37,776 nt of DNA from JABJAG01 sp038137215 (GTDB lineage Bacteria > Pseudomonadota > Alphaproteobacteria > UBA6615): NCBI GenBank assembly GCA_038137215.1, contig JAYQBG010000025.1, forward strand, positions 1-37,776. The letters run 5' to 3'. The notes beneath the pieces are model-generated. The model did not search any database. It had not been told where the DNA came from and was given only the letters and a program-made list of their open reading frames with translations. Positions within the stretch are counted from its first letter, which is position 1, and each line of letters starts with the position of its first letter. The translations under genes were made by a program, and so were the position numbers. Positions 1 to 7,115 of this stretch are shown in pieces.

Positions 1-1
1 T

Positions 2-736
2 CTGAAGCTCCTCAGGCTCTTGCCCAATCCGGTCTATCGGCGTGGCCTGCGCTACGGTGTTAGCGCGGCCATCGAACACCGGCATGTGGTTGGCGGCATG
101 GAGCTCGCCAGCGTGGTCGATATCGGCGCAAATGTGGGTCAGTTCTCGCTGCTCGTCCGCGCGCTGCACCCCGCCGCCCGGATCGTGGCGTTCGAACCCT
201 TGCCCGAAGCGGCGGCCCGCTACCGGCAGGTTTTCGATGGGGACGGACGGGTGACCCTGCACGAAGCAGCTGTCTCGCCCGAAGCCGGAACCGCCGCCAT
301 GCATGTCAGTGCGGCGGCGGACAGCTCGTCACTGTTGCCGATTGCCGAGCGCCAGTCCGAACTGTTTCCGGGCACCGAGGAGGTTGGGACGACCGACGTT
401 GCGGTGGGCCCACTCGATCAGTTTGTGAACGTGTCCGAGGTTCAGGCGCCCGCGATGCTGAAGATCGACGTGCAGGGTTTTGAGCTGGAGGTGCTCCGGG
501 GCTCGGTGACGCTGCTTCCGACCTTTGACCATGTTTATGTCGAAGCCTCCTTCGAGGCGCTCTACGAAGACCAGGCGCTGTTCGCCGATGTCGAGGCGTT
601 TCTGGTGTCGCAGGGATTCGAGGGGTCGGGCGCTACAATGTCGCACAGACCGAAGAAGGCACGCCGATCCAGGCGGACTTCCTGTTTCGCCGTCGGGCCT
701 GATCGGATGACGGTGCGCGGCCGGACTGCTATCTAG
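2..736 (+). CDS. FkbM family SAM-dependent methyltransferase (5' partial, apparent frameshift near the 3' end)
   Basis: The frame is open to the left edge of the window, so the true start lies upstream; the first internal candidate is a TTG at 20. The protein has the FkbM-type methyltransferase core: a SAM-binding VDIGANVGQFSLL motif, then AFEPLPEA at the end of the next strand, and the family's KIDVQGFELEVLRG motif, followed by YVEASFEALYEDQ. Such enzymes O-methylate sugars or secondary metabolites, and the heptose gene 7 bases downstream suggests surface polysaccharide work (inference). After QGFE (about 622) the frame as read turns into a basic, non-family tail ending at 736. The -1 frame instead reads GRYNVAQTEEGTPIQADFLF and stops at 702, which is the expected family ending. 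One G missing from the GGGG run at 622-625 would explain this. Family call is strong; substrate unknown. Confidence 0.85.
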   Translation: MKLLRLLPNPVYRRGLRYGVSAAIEHRHVVGGMELASVVDIGANVGQFSLLVRALHPAARIVAFEPLPEAAARYRQVFDGDGRVTLHEAAVSPEAGTAAMHVSAAADSSSLLPIAERQSELFPGTEEVGTTDVAVGPLDQFVNVSEVQAPAMLKIDVQGFELEVLRGSVTLLPTFDHVYVEASFEALYEDQALFADVEAFLVSQGFEGSGATMSHRPKKARRSRRTSCFAVGPDRMTVRGRTAI

Positions 737-743
737 GGATGTC

Positions 744-2204
744 ATGAGCAAGTCACCACGATTGATCGAATGGCTGCCCCGTCTCGCGGAAGCGCGTGTG
801 TTGTGCGCTGGCGACGTGATGCTGGACCGTTTCGTCTATGGCGATGTGGAGCGGATTTCGCCGGAGGCTCCGATTCCGGTCCTGCGGATATCGCGCGAAG
901 CGGTGACGGTGGGTGGTGCCGGAAATGTGGCCCGTAACCTGTCATCGCTCGGTGCGGGTGTCCGGCTGCTCGGTGTGGTCGGAGAGGACGCCGCCGGTGC
1001 ACAGCTGCGCGAGGTTCTGGCCGGGGACAGTTCGATCGAATTGTCGCTGACCGCCGAAACCGCGCGCCCCACCACCGTGAAGACGCGGTTTATCGCTGGG
1101 GTCCAGCAGCTTCTGCGCACCGATGACGAGGACTCCGGTGCGATGCCTGAGGCCCTGCTGTACGGTCTTTCGAGCACGCTGGGGGCTGCTGTTTCCGGTG
1201 ATGGGTGGGGGGTTCTTGTACTTTCGGACTATGGCAAGGGCGTGCTGAGCGACAAGGTTCTCGAAGCGGCCATTGCGGCAGCCAGATCGGCGGGCCTTCC
1301 CGTCATTGTGGACCCCAAGGGCAACGATTATACGCGTTATCGTGGCGCCTCCGTCCTTACCCCCAATCGGCGCGAGCTGGCCGAGGCCACGCGCATGCCG
1401 GTCGATACCGATACCGAGGTCGAGGCTGCGGCGCGGGCGCTGCTTTCGGATTGCGGGATCGAGGCCGTGATCGCGACCCGTGGCGCCCAGGGGATGACCG
1501 TGGTGACCGGGGAGGCCTGTGTACACCTGCCGGCGCTGGCACAGGAGGTCTTCGATGTGTCCGGCGCCGGTGACACCGTTGTTGCGGTGCTTGCGGCGGG
1601 CCTCGCGGCAGGCCAGCCCCAGGCCGATGCCGCCCAGCTCGCCAATGTCGCGGCGGGAATCGTTGTCGGCAAGGTCGGCACGGCGGTGGTGCGCCCGGAC
1701 GAGCTCGGTGACGCGCTGGGCGGCGGCTCACTGCTTGGCGCCAGGTTCCTCGGGCGGGAGGATCTGGTGGACCGGGTGGCCCAGTGGCGCGCACGGGGCC
1801 TTTCGGTCGGCTTCACCAATGGCTGCTTCGATCTGGTGCATCCGGGACATATCTCGCTGATCGAACAGGCCAGCGCAGCGTGCGACCGGCTGATCGTGGC
1901 GTTGAACGATGATGCCTCGGTGGCGCGCCTGAAAGGCGAGGGACGCCCGGTCCAGCCCGAACAGGCCCGGGGCCGGGTGATCGCGTCCCTGTCGGGGGTG
2001 GATGCGGTGACCGTGTTCGGCGAAGACACCCCCCGGGAGCTGATCGAGTTGATCCGCCCCGATGTTCTGGTGAAGGGCGCCGACTACACCGCCGATCAGG
2101 TGGTCGGTGGCGATTTCGTGACCGGATATGGCGGGCGCGTGGTTCTGGCCAATCTGGTGGATGGATTTTCGACCACCGATACGATTTCCCGGATGTCGGG
2201 CTAG
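744..2204 (+). CDS. hldE: Bifunctional D-glycero-beta-D-manno-heptose-7-phosphate kinase / heptose-1-phosphate adenylyltransferase
   Basis: HldE (RfaE) makes ADP-heptose for the inner core of lipopolysaccharide: the N-terminal kinase phosphorylates heptose-7-phosphate at O-1, and the C-terminal domain transfers AMP after the 1,7-bisphosphate is dephosphorylated by GmhB. The protein is 486 residues, close to full length for the fused form. Residues about 1-320 are a PfkB/ribokinase fold with DPKGNDY and the ATP/anion-hole motif DVSGAGDT. Residues about 345-486 are a nucleotidyltransferase with FTNGCFDLVHPGH (the HxGH-type signature) and VKGADY. The ATG at 744 follows a weak purine-rich GGGATG stretch. 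It lies 7 bases beyond the FkbM frame as read and converges with mmcB across a 4-base gap. It implies a Gram-negative envelope with heptose-containing LPS. Confidence 0.96.
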   Translation: MSKSPRLIEWLPRLAEARVLCAGDVMLDRFVYGDVERISPEAPIPVLRISREAVTVGGAGNVARNLSSLGAGVRLLGVVGEDAAGAQLREVLAGDSSIELSLTAETARPTTVKTRFIAGVQQLLRTDDEDSGAMPEALLYGLSSTLGAAVSGDGWGVLVLSDYGKGVLSDKVLEAAIAAARSAGLPVIVDPKGNDYTRYRGASVLTPNRRELAEATRMPVDTDTEVEAAARALLSDCGIEAVIATRGAQGMTVVTGEACVHLPALAQEVFDVSGAGDTVVAVLAAGLAAGQPQADAAQLANVAAGIVVGKVGTAVVRPDELGDALGGGSLLGARFLGREDLVDRVAQWRARGLSVGFTNGCFDLVHPGHISLIEQASAACDRLIVALNDDASVARLKGEGRPVQPEQARGRVIASLSGVDAVTVFGEDTPRELIELIRPDVLVKGADYTADQVVGGDFVTGYGGRVVLANLVDGFSTTDTISRMSG

Positions 2205-2208
2205 GGGG

Positions 2209-2673
2209 TCAGACCCGCGGGTCGACCAGGCGTTGATGCTTGTCCGCTGCCGCGCGGGCAAAACGCAGGGTCAGTGCCTTTCTGCGGCTGGCATGCAGGC
2301 CGGTCACCGGGGCCGGGCGAAGTTCCTCGGCCCCCCAGGAATCGGCGATCATCAGGCCTGTTGTTTCCGGAATGAGGTCATGGGGAAACTCGGGCGGGAC
2401 AGCAAAAAACAGCCTGTCGCAATAGTCTTCGTAATCCGGCCATTTCGTGTCGCCGCGCAGATCCGCGACACTGACTTTGACTTCGACGATCACGAACTCC
2501 CCGGATTCGGACAATCCGACCACATCGGCACGGCGGTGATTGGCGAGGGTGAATTCGGTCAGAACGGCATAACCGAGGTCAAACAGGTGGCGGCAAACCC
2601 CGCGCGTGGTCGCAGCGGTAATATCGCAGGCAGTGCCCTTTTCCGCCCTGTCGCTGTCCTCGATTTCAGTCAT
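2209..2673 (-). CDS. mmcB: MmcB family DNA repair protein
   Basis: This 154-residue protein matches the alphaproteobacterial MmcB family (mitomycin C resistance, described in Caulobacter), small PD-(D/E)xK nuclease-like proteins in SOS-linked repair. Visible family features are RGVCRHLFDLGYAVLTEF near residue 24, RADVVGL, the core EVKVSVADLRGD with the nuclease-type ExK, and KWPDYEDYCDRLFFAV. The ATG at 2673 is preceded by an AT-rich stretch that could hold the promoter. I did not find a convincing LexA box, so SOS control is only inferred from the family. It converges on hldE with almost no spacer and no visible terminator. The catalytic role is inferred from family membership; nuclease activity is not certain. 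Confidence 0.88.
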   Translation of the reverse strand: MTEIEDSDRAEKGTACDITAATTRGVCRHLFDLGYAVLTEFTLANHRRADVVGLSESGEFVIVEVKVSVADLRGDTKWPDYEDYCDRLFFAVPPEFPHDLIPETTGLMIADSWGAEELRPAPVTGLHASRRKALTLRFARAAADKHQRLVDPRV

Positions 2674-2718
2674 TCGCGTAACATGTTGTTAAGAAAGAAA
2701 AATCTATAACAACTCTTG

Positions 2719-2746
2719 TTGAAACCGTACCCTCCTCCCATATATT
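2719..2746 (+). promoter_or_regulatory. Putative sigma-70-type promoter
   Basis: TTGAAA at 2719-2724 and TATATT at 2741-2746 are separated by 16 bases in an AT-rich stretch that stands out from its GC-rich surroundings. It points at the small Tat-like peptide gene at 2855. An inverted repeat (CTCCTCCC at 2732-2739 and GGGAGGAG at 2763-2770) straddles the -10 region. Consensus match only. Confidence 0.4.
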
Positions 2747-2854
2747 AGCGGAATTCCGTTCGGGGAGGAGCGTTGAAATTTCGTGGTGTTGTGCCACGTA
2801 AGTATCAGGTAAGACATAGAAATCCAGACGACTGAAACGAACCGCACTCCCGCG

Positions 2855-3013
2855 ATGAGTCGCCGTAAGGCGCTGGCCCGGCTGTGCTTTGCTGCCGGTG
2901 TCGCCTATGCCGCACCCACGATTGTGCGCCTAGACCGCAGCGCGAATGCCAAGGTCCTGCCGACACCCTGTCCCCCGCTCGGCGGCGGCGGCAAAGGCGG
3001 CAAGTGTAAGTAG
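2855..3013 (+). CDS. Small Tat-like secreted peptide, Gly/Lys/Cys tail
   Basis: A 52-residue ORF. It opens with MSRRKALARL, a twin-arginine-like n-region, followed by a short hydrophobic stretch (CFAAGVAYAAPTIV), then LDRSANAKVLPTPCPPL and a tail of glycines and lysines with a final Cys-Lys. From memory, similar tiny proteins (SRRKALA.L, AYAAPT, then a low-complexity Gly-rich end) recur in alphaproteobacteria without an assigned function. The ATG at 2855 lacks a clear ribosome binding site. The same frame is open upstream to 2813 with coding-like residues (EIQTTETNRTPA) but no start codon, so a longer product is possible. It stands alone behind a putative promoter and upstream of the TPR gene. 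The role is unknown; export is inferred from the N-terminus. Confidence 0.55.
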   Translation: MSRRKALARLCFAAGVAYAAPTIVRLDRSANAKVLPTPCPPLGGGGKGGKCK

Positions 3014-3059
3014 CTTTCCGCGGTTGCTTTCGCATCAGCCCCTTCGATGATTTGAACAC

Positions 3060-3539
3060 GTGAACCGGTTGCGGTCGCGGGCCTGTCGTGCACGCGGGCG
3101 CTTTTGTGCATACTTCGTTCATGAGTTCCGACACTTTTTTCAGGCCGAGAAACTTCTCCGCGACGGTGATGCAAACGCCGCGGCCCGAATGTTTCGCGAT
3201 ATCGTGGAAGCCTCTCCGAAACACGTGGCCGCCTGGCGGAAATACGCCGAAGCGCTCGCGCAACTGGACGACCTGTCGGGTGCCGATGTGGCGGCCCGGA
3301 CGGCGAACACCGTGGAAGCCGATCACGTCGCTGATGTCGGGGCATCCCTGCTGTTTCATGGTGACAGCGCCCGTGCCCGGTCTTTTTTTGAGCGTACGCT
3401 GGCCCTCGACCCGGAGTGCCTCAGCGCGCATTGGCTGATGGGCGAGTACCTCGCGACCCACGACGAACGTGATGCCGCCCTGCAGCACTATCGGAAATGC
3501 CTTGAATTGCGCCCGATCGTCAGGGCCCGGCCTTCATGA
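3060..3539 (+). CDS. Tetratricopeptide-repeat protein, probably the N-terminal half of a TPR-methyltransferase fusion
   Basis: The translated region contains at least three TPR-like helical pairs between about 3150 and 3515, for example AEKLLRDGDANAAARMFRDI, ARSFFERTLALDPECLSAHW and ALQHYRKCLELRP. The frame ends at 3539 after a short odd tail (IVRARPS). Adding one G at about 3511 (CCGATC to CCGGATC) would carry the frame straight into the methyltransferase at 3536 as LELRPDRQGPAFMIAALGDD. The start is also doubtful. The GTG at 3060 gives a Cys/Arg-rich leader, whereas ATG at 3121 gives MSSDTFFQAEKLL if the T run at 3135-3140 were seven bases instead of six. So the real gene is probably 3121-4195 with two assembly or sequencing errors. 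Partner specificity is unknown. Confidence 0.6.
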   Translation: MNRLRSRACRARGRFCAYFVHEFRHFFQAEKLLRDGDANAAARMFRDIVEASPKHVAAWRKYAEALAQLDDLSGADVAARTANTVEADHVADVGASLLFHGDSARARSFFERTLALDPECLSAHWLMGEYLATHDERDAALQHYRKCLELRPIVRARPS

Positions 3540-4195
3540 TTGCCGCACTGGGAGACGACGCATCGCCGGACCGGGCGCCGGACGACTATGTGGAAGGCTT
3601 CTTTGACTGGTACGCCGATCACTTCGAGACCCATCTGGTCGATGATCTGAAATATGACGGCCCGCAGCATGTGGCCGCCGCACTCAAGGCGGCCCGCCCG
3701 GAAAGTGTTGGCACTCTGATCGATCTGGGGTGCGGGACCGGTCTTGCCGGGGCGGCGGTTCGGAAGATGGCCGACCGGATGATTGGTGTGGATCTGTCCC
3801 CCGCCATGCTCGAGAAAGCCGAGGCCAAGGGGATCTATGAAACCCTGCTCAATCTCGACCTGGTGGCGGCGCTCGAGACCCTGCCGGACCATAGCGCGGA
3901 CGCCGCGCTTGCGGCCGATGTGCTGGTCTATGTCGGGGCGATCGAACCGGTGCTGCATGCCCTGCACCGGGTTCTGAAACCGGACGCGGTGTTCATTGCG
4001 TCCTTCGAGGAGGGGCGCGAGATAGAATCCTGGGAGCTGTTCTTAGCCGTTCGCTACCGCCACTCGCAGGGCTATGTGCGCCGTGCGGCCGCGGCCTGCG
4101 GATTCGACGTGAAGGCCATGTCCACGGTGTCTCTGCGCGAAGAATACAGCGTGCCGGTGCCCAGCCTCGTCGTGACGTTTCACAAACGCCCATAG
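3536..4195 (+). CDS. Class I SAM-dependent methyltransferase domain (likely C-terminal half of the TPR fusion)
   Basis: A Rossmann-type methyltransferase domain: motif I LIDLGCGTGLAGAAV, then GVDLSPAMLEKA (acidic residue binding the SAM ribose), and ALAADVLVYVG followed by LHRVLKPDAVFIASFE. The N-terminal VEGFFDWYADHFETHLVDDL is typical of the TPR/methyltransferase proteins in which the methyltransferase follows the repeats, supporting a single frameshifted gene with the preceding ORF. As read, the ATG at 3536 overlaps the end of the TPR frame by 4 bases and has no separate ribosome binding site. The substrate is unknown (protein or small molecule). It converges with the DJ-1-like gene. Confidence 0.75.
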   Translation: MIAALGDDASPDRAPDDYVEGFFDWYADHFETHLVDDLKYDGPQHVAAALKAARPESVGTLIDLGCGTGLAGAAVRKMADRMIGVDLSPAMLEKAEAKGIYETLLNLDLVAALETLPDHSADAALAADVLVYVGAIEPVLHALHRVLKPDAVFIASFEEGREIESWELFLAVRYRHSQGYVRRAAAACGFDVKAMSTVSLREEYSVPVPSLVVTFHKRP

Positions 4196-4216
4196 CGCTC
4201 ATAGCGCCCATAACAA

Positions 4217-4241
4217 AACGCCCGGCGTCGGGCCAGGCGTT
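4217..4241 (-). terminator. Rho-independent terminator for the DJ-1-like gene
   Basis: An imperfect stem (AACGCC with GGCGTT, then GGC with GCC around one mismatch) with a 5-base loop. On the minus strand it is followed by a TTTTGTTA tract at 4216-4209. It lies 28 bases beyond the DJ-1-like stop. The plus strand lacks a U-tract, so action on the methyltransferase gene is less certain. Confidence 0.65.
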
Positions 4242-4268
4242 CGCTGTTCAGATCTTGTTCCGGACCGT

Positions 4269-4829
4269 TCAGGCAGCCTGGGGAACGTTCTCGGTCTGTG
4301 CCATCAGCTCGAGGAAGGCGTCCAGGCGCGCCTGGCTGGCGGAGTCGCTGGTGGCTGTGATCAGGTTGCCGTCGATCACCAGGTTCTGATCGGCGACGAG
4401 TTCGGCACCGGCGCGGGTGACTTCTTCGTCAACTTCAGCCGCACCGGCGATCTTGCGCGCGGCCGCAACGCCGGCCGGGACGAGGAGACGCAGGGCATCG
4501 CCCACGACCAGAACCGGCTGCTCGGCGTCCATGAAGGCCGCGATCAGGCGCTTGGTGTGGACATTCTCGATCAGCGTGTCGGCGCTGTTCTTGCCGTCGG
4601 GCAGGATCAGGCCGGCGTAGTCGGCGGCCAGTGCGTTGGCAATGTCCTCATCAGCCATGAAATAGTGACCCCAGGCGCCATCGTGCCAGCCCTGAACCAG
4701 GCCGCCATCCGGTGAAATCACCTTGGCCTGACGGCCGCGGGCGAGAAGGGTTTTCTGGGTATCGGTAAATGTGGTTTCGGCAAAACCGGCTGCGGCGAGT
4801 ATTGCTATCGGTAGTTTCTTTTCAGCCAT
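4269..4829 (-). CDS. DJ-1/PfpI family protein lacking the nucleophile cysteine
   Basis: 186 residues with the DJ-1/PfpI glutamine-amidotransferase-like fold: an IAILAAAGFAETTFTDT start, VISPDGG, GLILPDGKNSADTL and PVLVVGDALRLLVPAGV. In active members the last segment reads like AICHGP; here the expected Cys-His pair is Gly110-Asp111, so a classical nucleophile elbow is absent. The protein could be a catalytically dead relative or have a binding or structural role, as in the DJ-1-like domain at the end of large catalases. The ATG at 4829 is preferred over the GTG at 4838 because a GGAG sits about 9 bases upstream of it. Transcribed alone, with a terminator downstream. Family call is good; function unknown. 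Confidence 0.78.
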   Translation of the reverse strand: MAEKKLPIAILAAAGFAETTFTDTQKTLLARGRQAKVISPDGGLVQGWHDGAWGHYFMADEDIANALAADYAGLILPDGKNSADTLIENVHTKRLIAAFMDAEQPVLVVGDALRLLVPAGVAAARKIAGAAEVDEEVTRAGAELVADQNLVIDGNLITATSDSASQARLDAFLELMAQTENVPQAA

Positions 4830-5104
4830 TTTAAGCACTCCATAGTTGTGGCACAGACTTGGATGCAGAAGCAGCCAAACCGCGCGATTATGGCGATCGC
4901 GAGCAAATTTTTGCTACACGTTTATGCGCGTGCAATCCGTTTCGGTTTGCCCGTTCGGGAACGGTTACGCATCCGAGCGCGATCCGATTCCGGAATGTCA
5001 ATGATGCCGGGAATGTAGGAATCAGGCGGCCACAAGTCAATCGGCGCCGCTGCTTATGTGCGGTTTCGCCGCATGGCGGCCCGGGATCCCGGCGTTTGGC
5101 GGCC

Positions 5105-5689
5105 CTAGCTGGCTGCCGAACTCCGGGCTGTCGGGATGTTGCTGGCGACGTTTCGGGCGGCTACGGGCGTGACAACCCCTTCTTCGCGAGTAATCATGCC
5201 GGCGATCTCACCGCCCGATTCCACCTCGATTCGTCCGTATTTGATCGTGCCGGTGACGTGTCCGGTGCTCCGGATCTGAAGCACCCCGGTGACCGTCAAT
5301 TCGCCTTCGAAGCGGCCATGGACTTCCGCATCGGTGACGGTGGCGGTACCGCTGAAGGTCCCGCCTTCGGCAACTTCGAGGACTTCACTGGTCAGTGTGG
5401 CTTCGACCGAACCTTCAACCACAAGTGTGTCGCAGTCGGATACCTCGCCCTTGAGCTTGATGCCCGGGCCAACCGTCATGCGCGCGCCTGTGCTGCGTGA
5501 ACTGCGCGTCGGCTCGGTGCTGCGCCGAAGCGGAATGCTCGGCGTGACGGCGGGTGCGGCCTCTCCCAAAGTCTGCGCCGTGGTCTCGGCCGTCTTGTCG
5601 TCTTGGCTCATATCCGTTGTCTCGTCCGGGGCTGGTGCGGCGTCGGTGTTTTGGCCGGATTTGCCCGTCTGTCGTCGTTTCAAGATCAC
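5105..5689 (-). CDS. Bactofilin (polymer-forming cytoskeletal protein)
   Basis: 194 residues. A long, polar, probably disordered N-terminus (about 1-68, rich in Thr, Glu, Ala) precedes a bactofilin/DUF583 right-handed beta-helix at about residues 70-165, recognisable from the glycine- and valine-spaced rungs (TVGPGIKLKGEVSDCDTLVV, ATVTDAEVHGRFEGELTVTG, GRIEVESGGEIAGMI). A short Ala/Ser-rich tail follows. Bactofilins polymerise into membrane-associated filaments without nucleotide and recruit cell-wall enzymes in alphaproteobacteria. Here the usual M23 peptidase neighbour is absent. The start used is a GTG at 5689; an internal ATG at 5611 (MSQDDK) is an alternative that would shorten the disordered arm. 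Confidence 0.88.
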   Translation of the reverse strand: MILKRRQTGKSGQNTDAAPAPDETTDMSQDDKTAETTAQTLGEAAPAVTPSIPLRRSTEPTRSSRSTGARMTVGPGIKLKGEVSDCDTLVVEGSVEATLTSEVLEVAEGGTFSGTATVTDAEVHGRFEGELTVTGVLQIRSTGHVTGTIKYGRIEVESGGEIAGMITREEGVVTPVAARNVASNIPTARSSAAS

Positions 5690-5866
5690 TGTATCTCAAC
5701 TTTCCGTTCTGGCGTCATGCCAATTTGCAGTTTGTTGACGACCGGGGGGGCCGCCCTATTCCAAACATTGCAGGACAATCGCGCGATCATGTGATGAGCG
5801 TGTGGCGATACTGCGGAATTGGGCGCACACTCGCTCCGGATCAAGTCCGACCGGACACAAAAACAA

Positions 5867-5891
5867 CCCCGGCTCTGGAGCAGAGCCGGGG
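5867..5891 (-). terminator. Strong rho-independent terminator
   Basis: A perfect 11-bp stem (CCCCGGCTCTG with CAGAGCCGGGG) and a 3-base loop. On the minus strand it is followed by TTGTTTTTGTG, a good U-tract. It lies just past the end of the small exported-protein gene. Confidence 0.85.
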
Positions 5892-5920
5892 TGTCTGGAT
5901 ATTTATGGGCGTCGGAAAGG

Positions 5921-6322
5921 TCAGGTGCTGCGGTTTACGGACCGATCTGCACGACCCGCACATGCCAAGGGCCGCTGGCCTCGACAAGAATCTTGAAGGT
6001 ACCCGGCCCCTCGAACGGCATTTTGCCGGTCATCGAGGCCTGCGGCATCTTCTTCGCGGGACTGGGGTTCGCTGGAAATCAGTTCCAGGTCATTTCCGTC
6101 CGCGAGTTTGGCCAGGAACTGGCCGCCACTGGCGCTCCAGCGAATTTCAAATGGCCCGTTTCCGGCCTCGAACTCCGTCCCAACCTGGGAGTCGGCGGAG
6201 CGATCTTCGTAAAGCAACGTCACAACCTGCGCGAATGCATTGGTTGAAGCGAATGAGGCAACGGCCACAACAATGGCGGCCATCAGGATCAGGGCGTGAA
6301 TTTTACGGTAAACAAGGTTCAT
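5921..6322 (-). CDS. Small exported protein of unknown function (apparent frameshift)
   Basis: The N-terminus is a clear Sec signal peptide: MNLVYRKIHALILM, a hydrophobic AAIVVAVASFAS and a likely cleavage site after NAFA. The mature part reads VVTLLYEDRSADSQVGTEFE, then GPFEIRWSASGGQFLAKL. After ISSEP the as-read frame becomes an implausible Arg/Cys-rich tail ending at 5921. Removing one G from the GGGG run at 6064-6067 (CCCC on the coding strand) gives SPAKKMPQASMTGKMPFEG, then GTFKILVEASGPWHVRVV, ending at a stop at 5935-5937. That version looks like a real beta-rich periplasmic domain. I chose ATG 6322 over GTG 6331. I do not recognise the family. It is monocistronic, with a terminator 44 bases past the corrected stop. 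Confidence 0.65.
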   Translation of the reverse strand: MNLVYRKIHALILMAAIVVAVASFASTNAFAQVVTLLYEDRSADSQVGTEFEAGNGPFEIRWSASGGQFLAKLADGNDLELISSEPQSREEDAAGLDDRQNAVRGAGYLQDSCRGQRPLACAGRADRSVNRST

Positions 6323-6354
6323 TTGTTTCACTCGTCAGGTTGTTGGCGCTCGTC

Positions 6355-6444
6355 GAGTCTCATTTTGAAACAATCCCCATCGGTGAGTAGCATGCTACCA
6401 TATGTGGACATGTGAATTAAGGTTAACGCGTCAAAATGAGACTC
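6355..6444. repeat. Perfect 14-bp inverted repeat with 62-base spacer
   Basis: GAGTCTCATTTTGA at 6355-6368 is the exact reverse complement of TCAAAATGAGACTC at 6431-6444. The spacer is AT-rich and holds a small palindrome, TAGCATGCTA. It lies between the exported-protein start and tRNA-Arg. It could be a transcribed hairpin, a paired operator or a remnant of a mobile element; nothing in the sequence decides between these. Confidence 0.6.
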
Positions 6445-6487
6445 TTTCTGAGGTTTAGCCCAATCTGTGCAATGCATGTGCCTAAAG

Positions 6488-6564
6488 TGGCGCGCCCGAC
6501 AGGATTCGAACCTGTGACCTTCGGCTTCGGAGGCCGACACTCTATCCAGCTGAGCTACGGGCGC
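6488..6564 (-). tRNA. tRNA-Arg (anticodon CCG), CCA encoded
   Basis: On the minus strand the acceptor stem GCGCCCG pairs with CGGGCGC. The D-arm GCTCAGCTGGATAGAGT, an anticodon loop CTCCGAA carrying CCG, and a T-arm ACAGG-TTCGAAT-CCTGT follow. The discriminator is G and the CCA end is in the DNA. CCG reads CGG arginine codons, fitting the GC-rich coding of the window. All arms fold without mismatch in the T and acceptor stems. Confidence 0.96.
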
Positions 6565-6689
6565 CCACGGCGCGGACAATTGCGCCAATACTGTCCGCCG
6601 TCAAGCGTGCGTTGCCGAAACGGTGTAACGACGCCATATAAGTGTGACAATTTGATGGGTGCCCAGGCGCACCAGAACAGGAGTTCTTG

Positions 6690-7106
6690 ATGTCGGATCA
6701 ATCCGGGAAGATCGAAAAGTCGGATGAAGAGTGGCGGGCGCAGCTGACGCCCGAGCAGTATCAGATCACGCGTCAGGCCGGGACTGAACCCGCGTTCAGC
6801 GGCAAATATAACGACAGCAAGGAACCCGGTATGTTCCATTGCGTGTGTTGCGATGCGCCGCTGTTCACGTCAGACGAAAAGTTCGATTCCGGGACCGGCT
6901 GGCCCAGTTTCTGGACGCCGGTGTCCGAGGACGCGGTCGAGACTCATATCGACCGGGCCTATGGGATGGTGCGCAATGAAGTTGTCTGCGCGCGCTGCGA
7001 CGCGCATCTCGGCCATGTGTTTCCCGACGGTCCGCCACCGACGGGTCTGCGCTATTGCATGAACTCGGCCTCGCTCGACCTGAAGCCGAAATCCGGCGCG
7101 GAGTAG
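6690..7106 (+). CDS. msrB: Peptide-methionine (R)-S-oxide reductase
   Basis: MsrB reduces the R epimer of methionine sulfoxide in proteins, using thioredoxin. The 138-residue protein is of normal single-domain length. It shows two zinc-binding CxxC pairs (Cys51-Cys54 and Cys100-Cys103), SGTGWPSFW, HLGHVFPDGPPPTGLRYC with the catalytic Cys123, and the ending RYCMNSASL. The ATG at 6690 is preferred to the TTG at 6687 because AGGAG lies about 7 bases upstream. It is a stand-alone gene downstream of the tRNA (opposite strand) and converges with the lipoprotein hydrolase. The likely role is cytoplasmic oxidative-damage repair. Confidence 0.96.
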   Translation: MSDQSGKIEKSDEEWRAQLTPEQYQITRQAGTEPAFSGKYNDSKEPGMFHCVCCDAPLFTSDEKFDSGTGWPSFWTPVSEDAVETHIDRAYGMVRNEVVCARCDAHLGHVFPDGPPPTGLRYCMNSASLDLKPKSGAE

Positions 7107-7115
7107 TTTCGACGA

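Noticed and set aside
2732..2770. RNA leader hairpin CTCCTCCC/GGGAGGAG
   Set aside because: If the nearby promoter is correct, transcription starts after the left arm, so the hairpin would not be in the RNA.
2773..2835. A 20-codon ORF starting with TTG behind a GGGAGGAG motif
   Set aside because: The spacing of only two bases between the Shine-Dalgarno-like site and TTG is poor. It might be the start of a frameshifted longer small protein, but there is no support for that.
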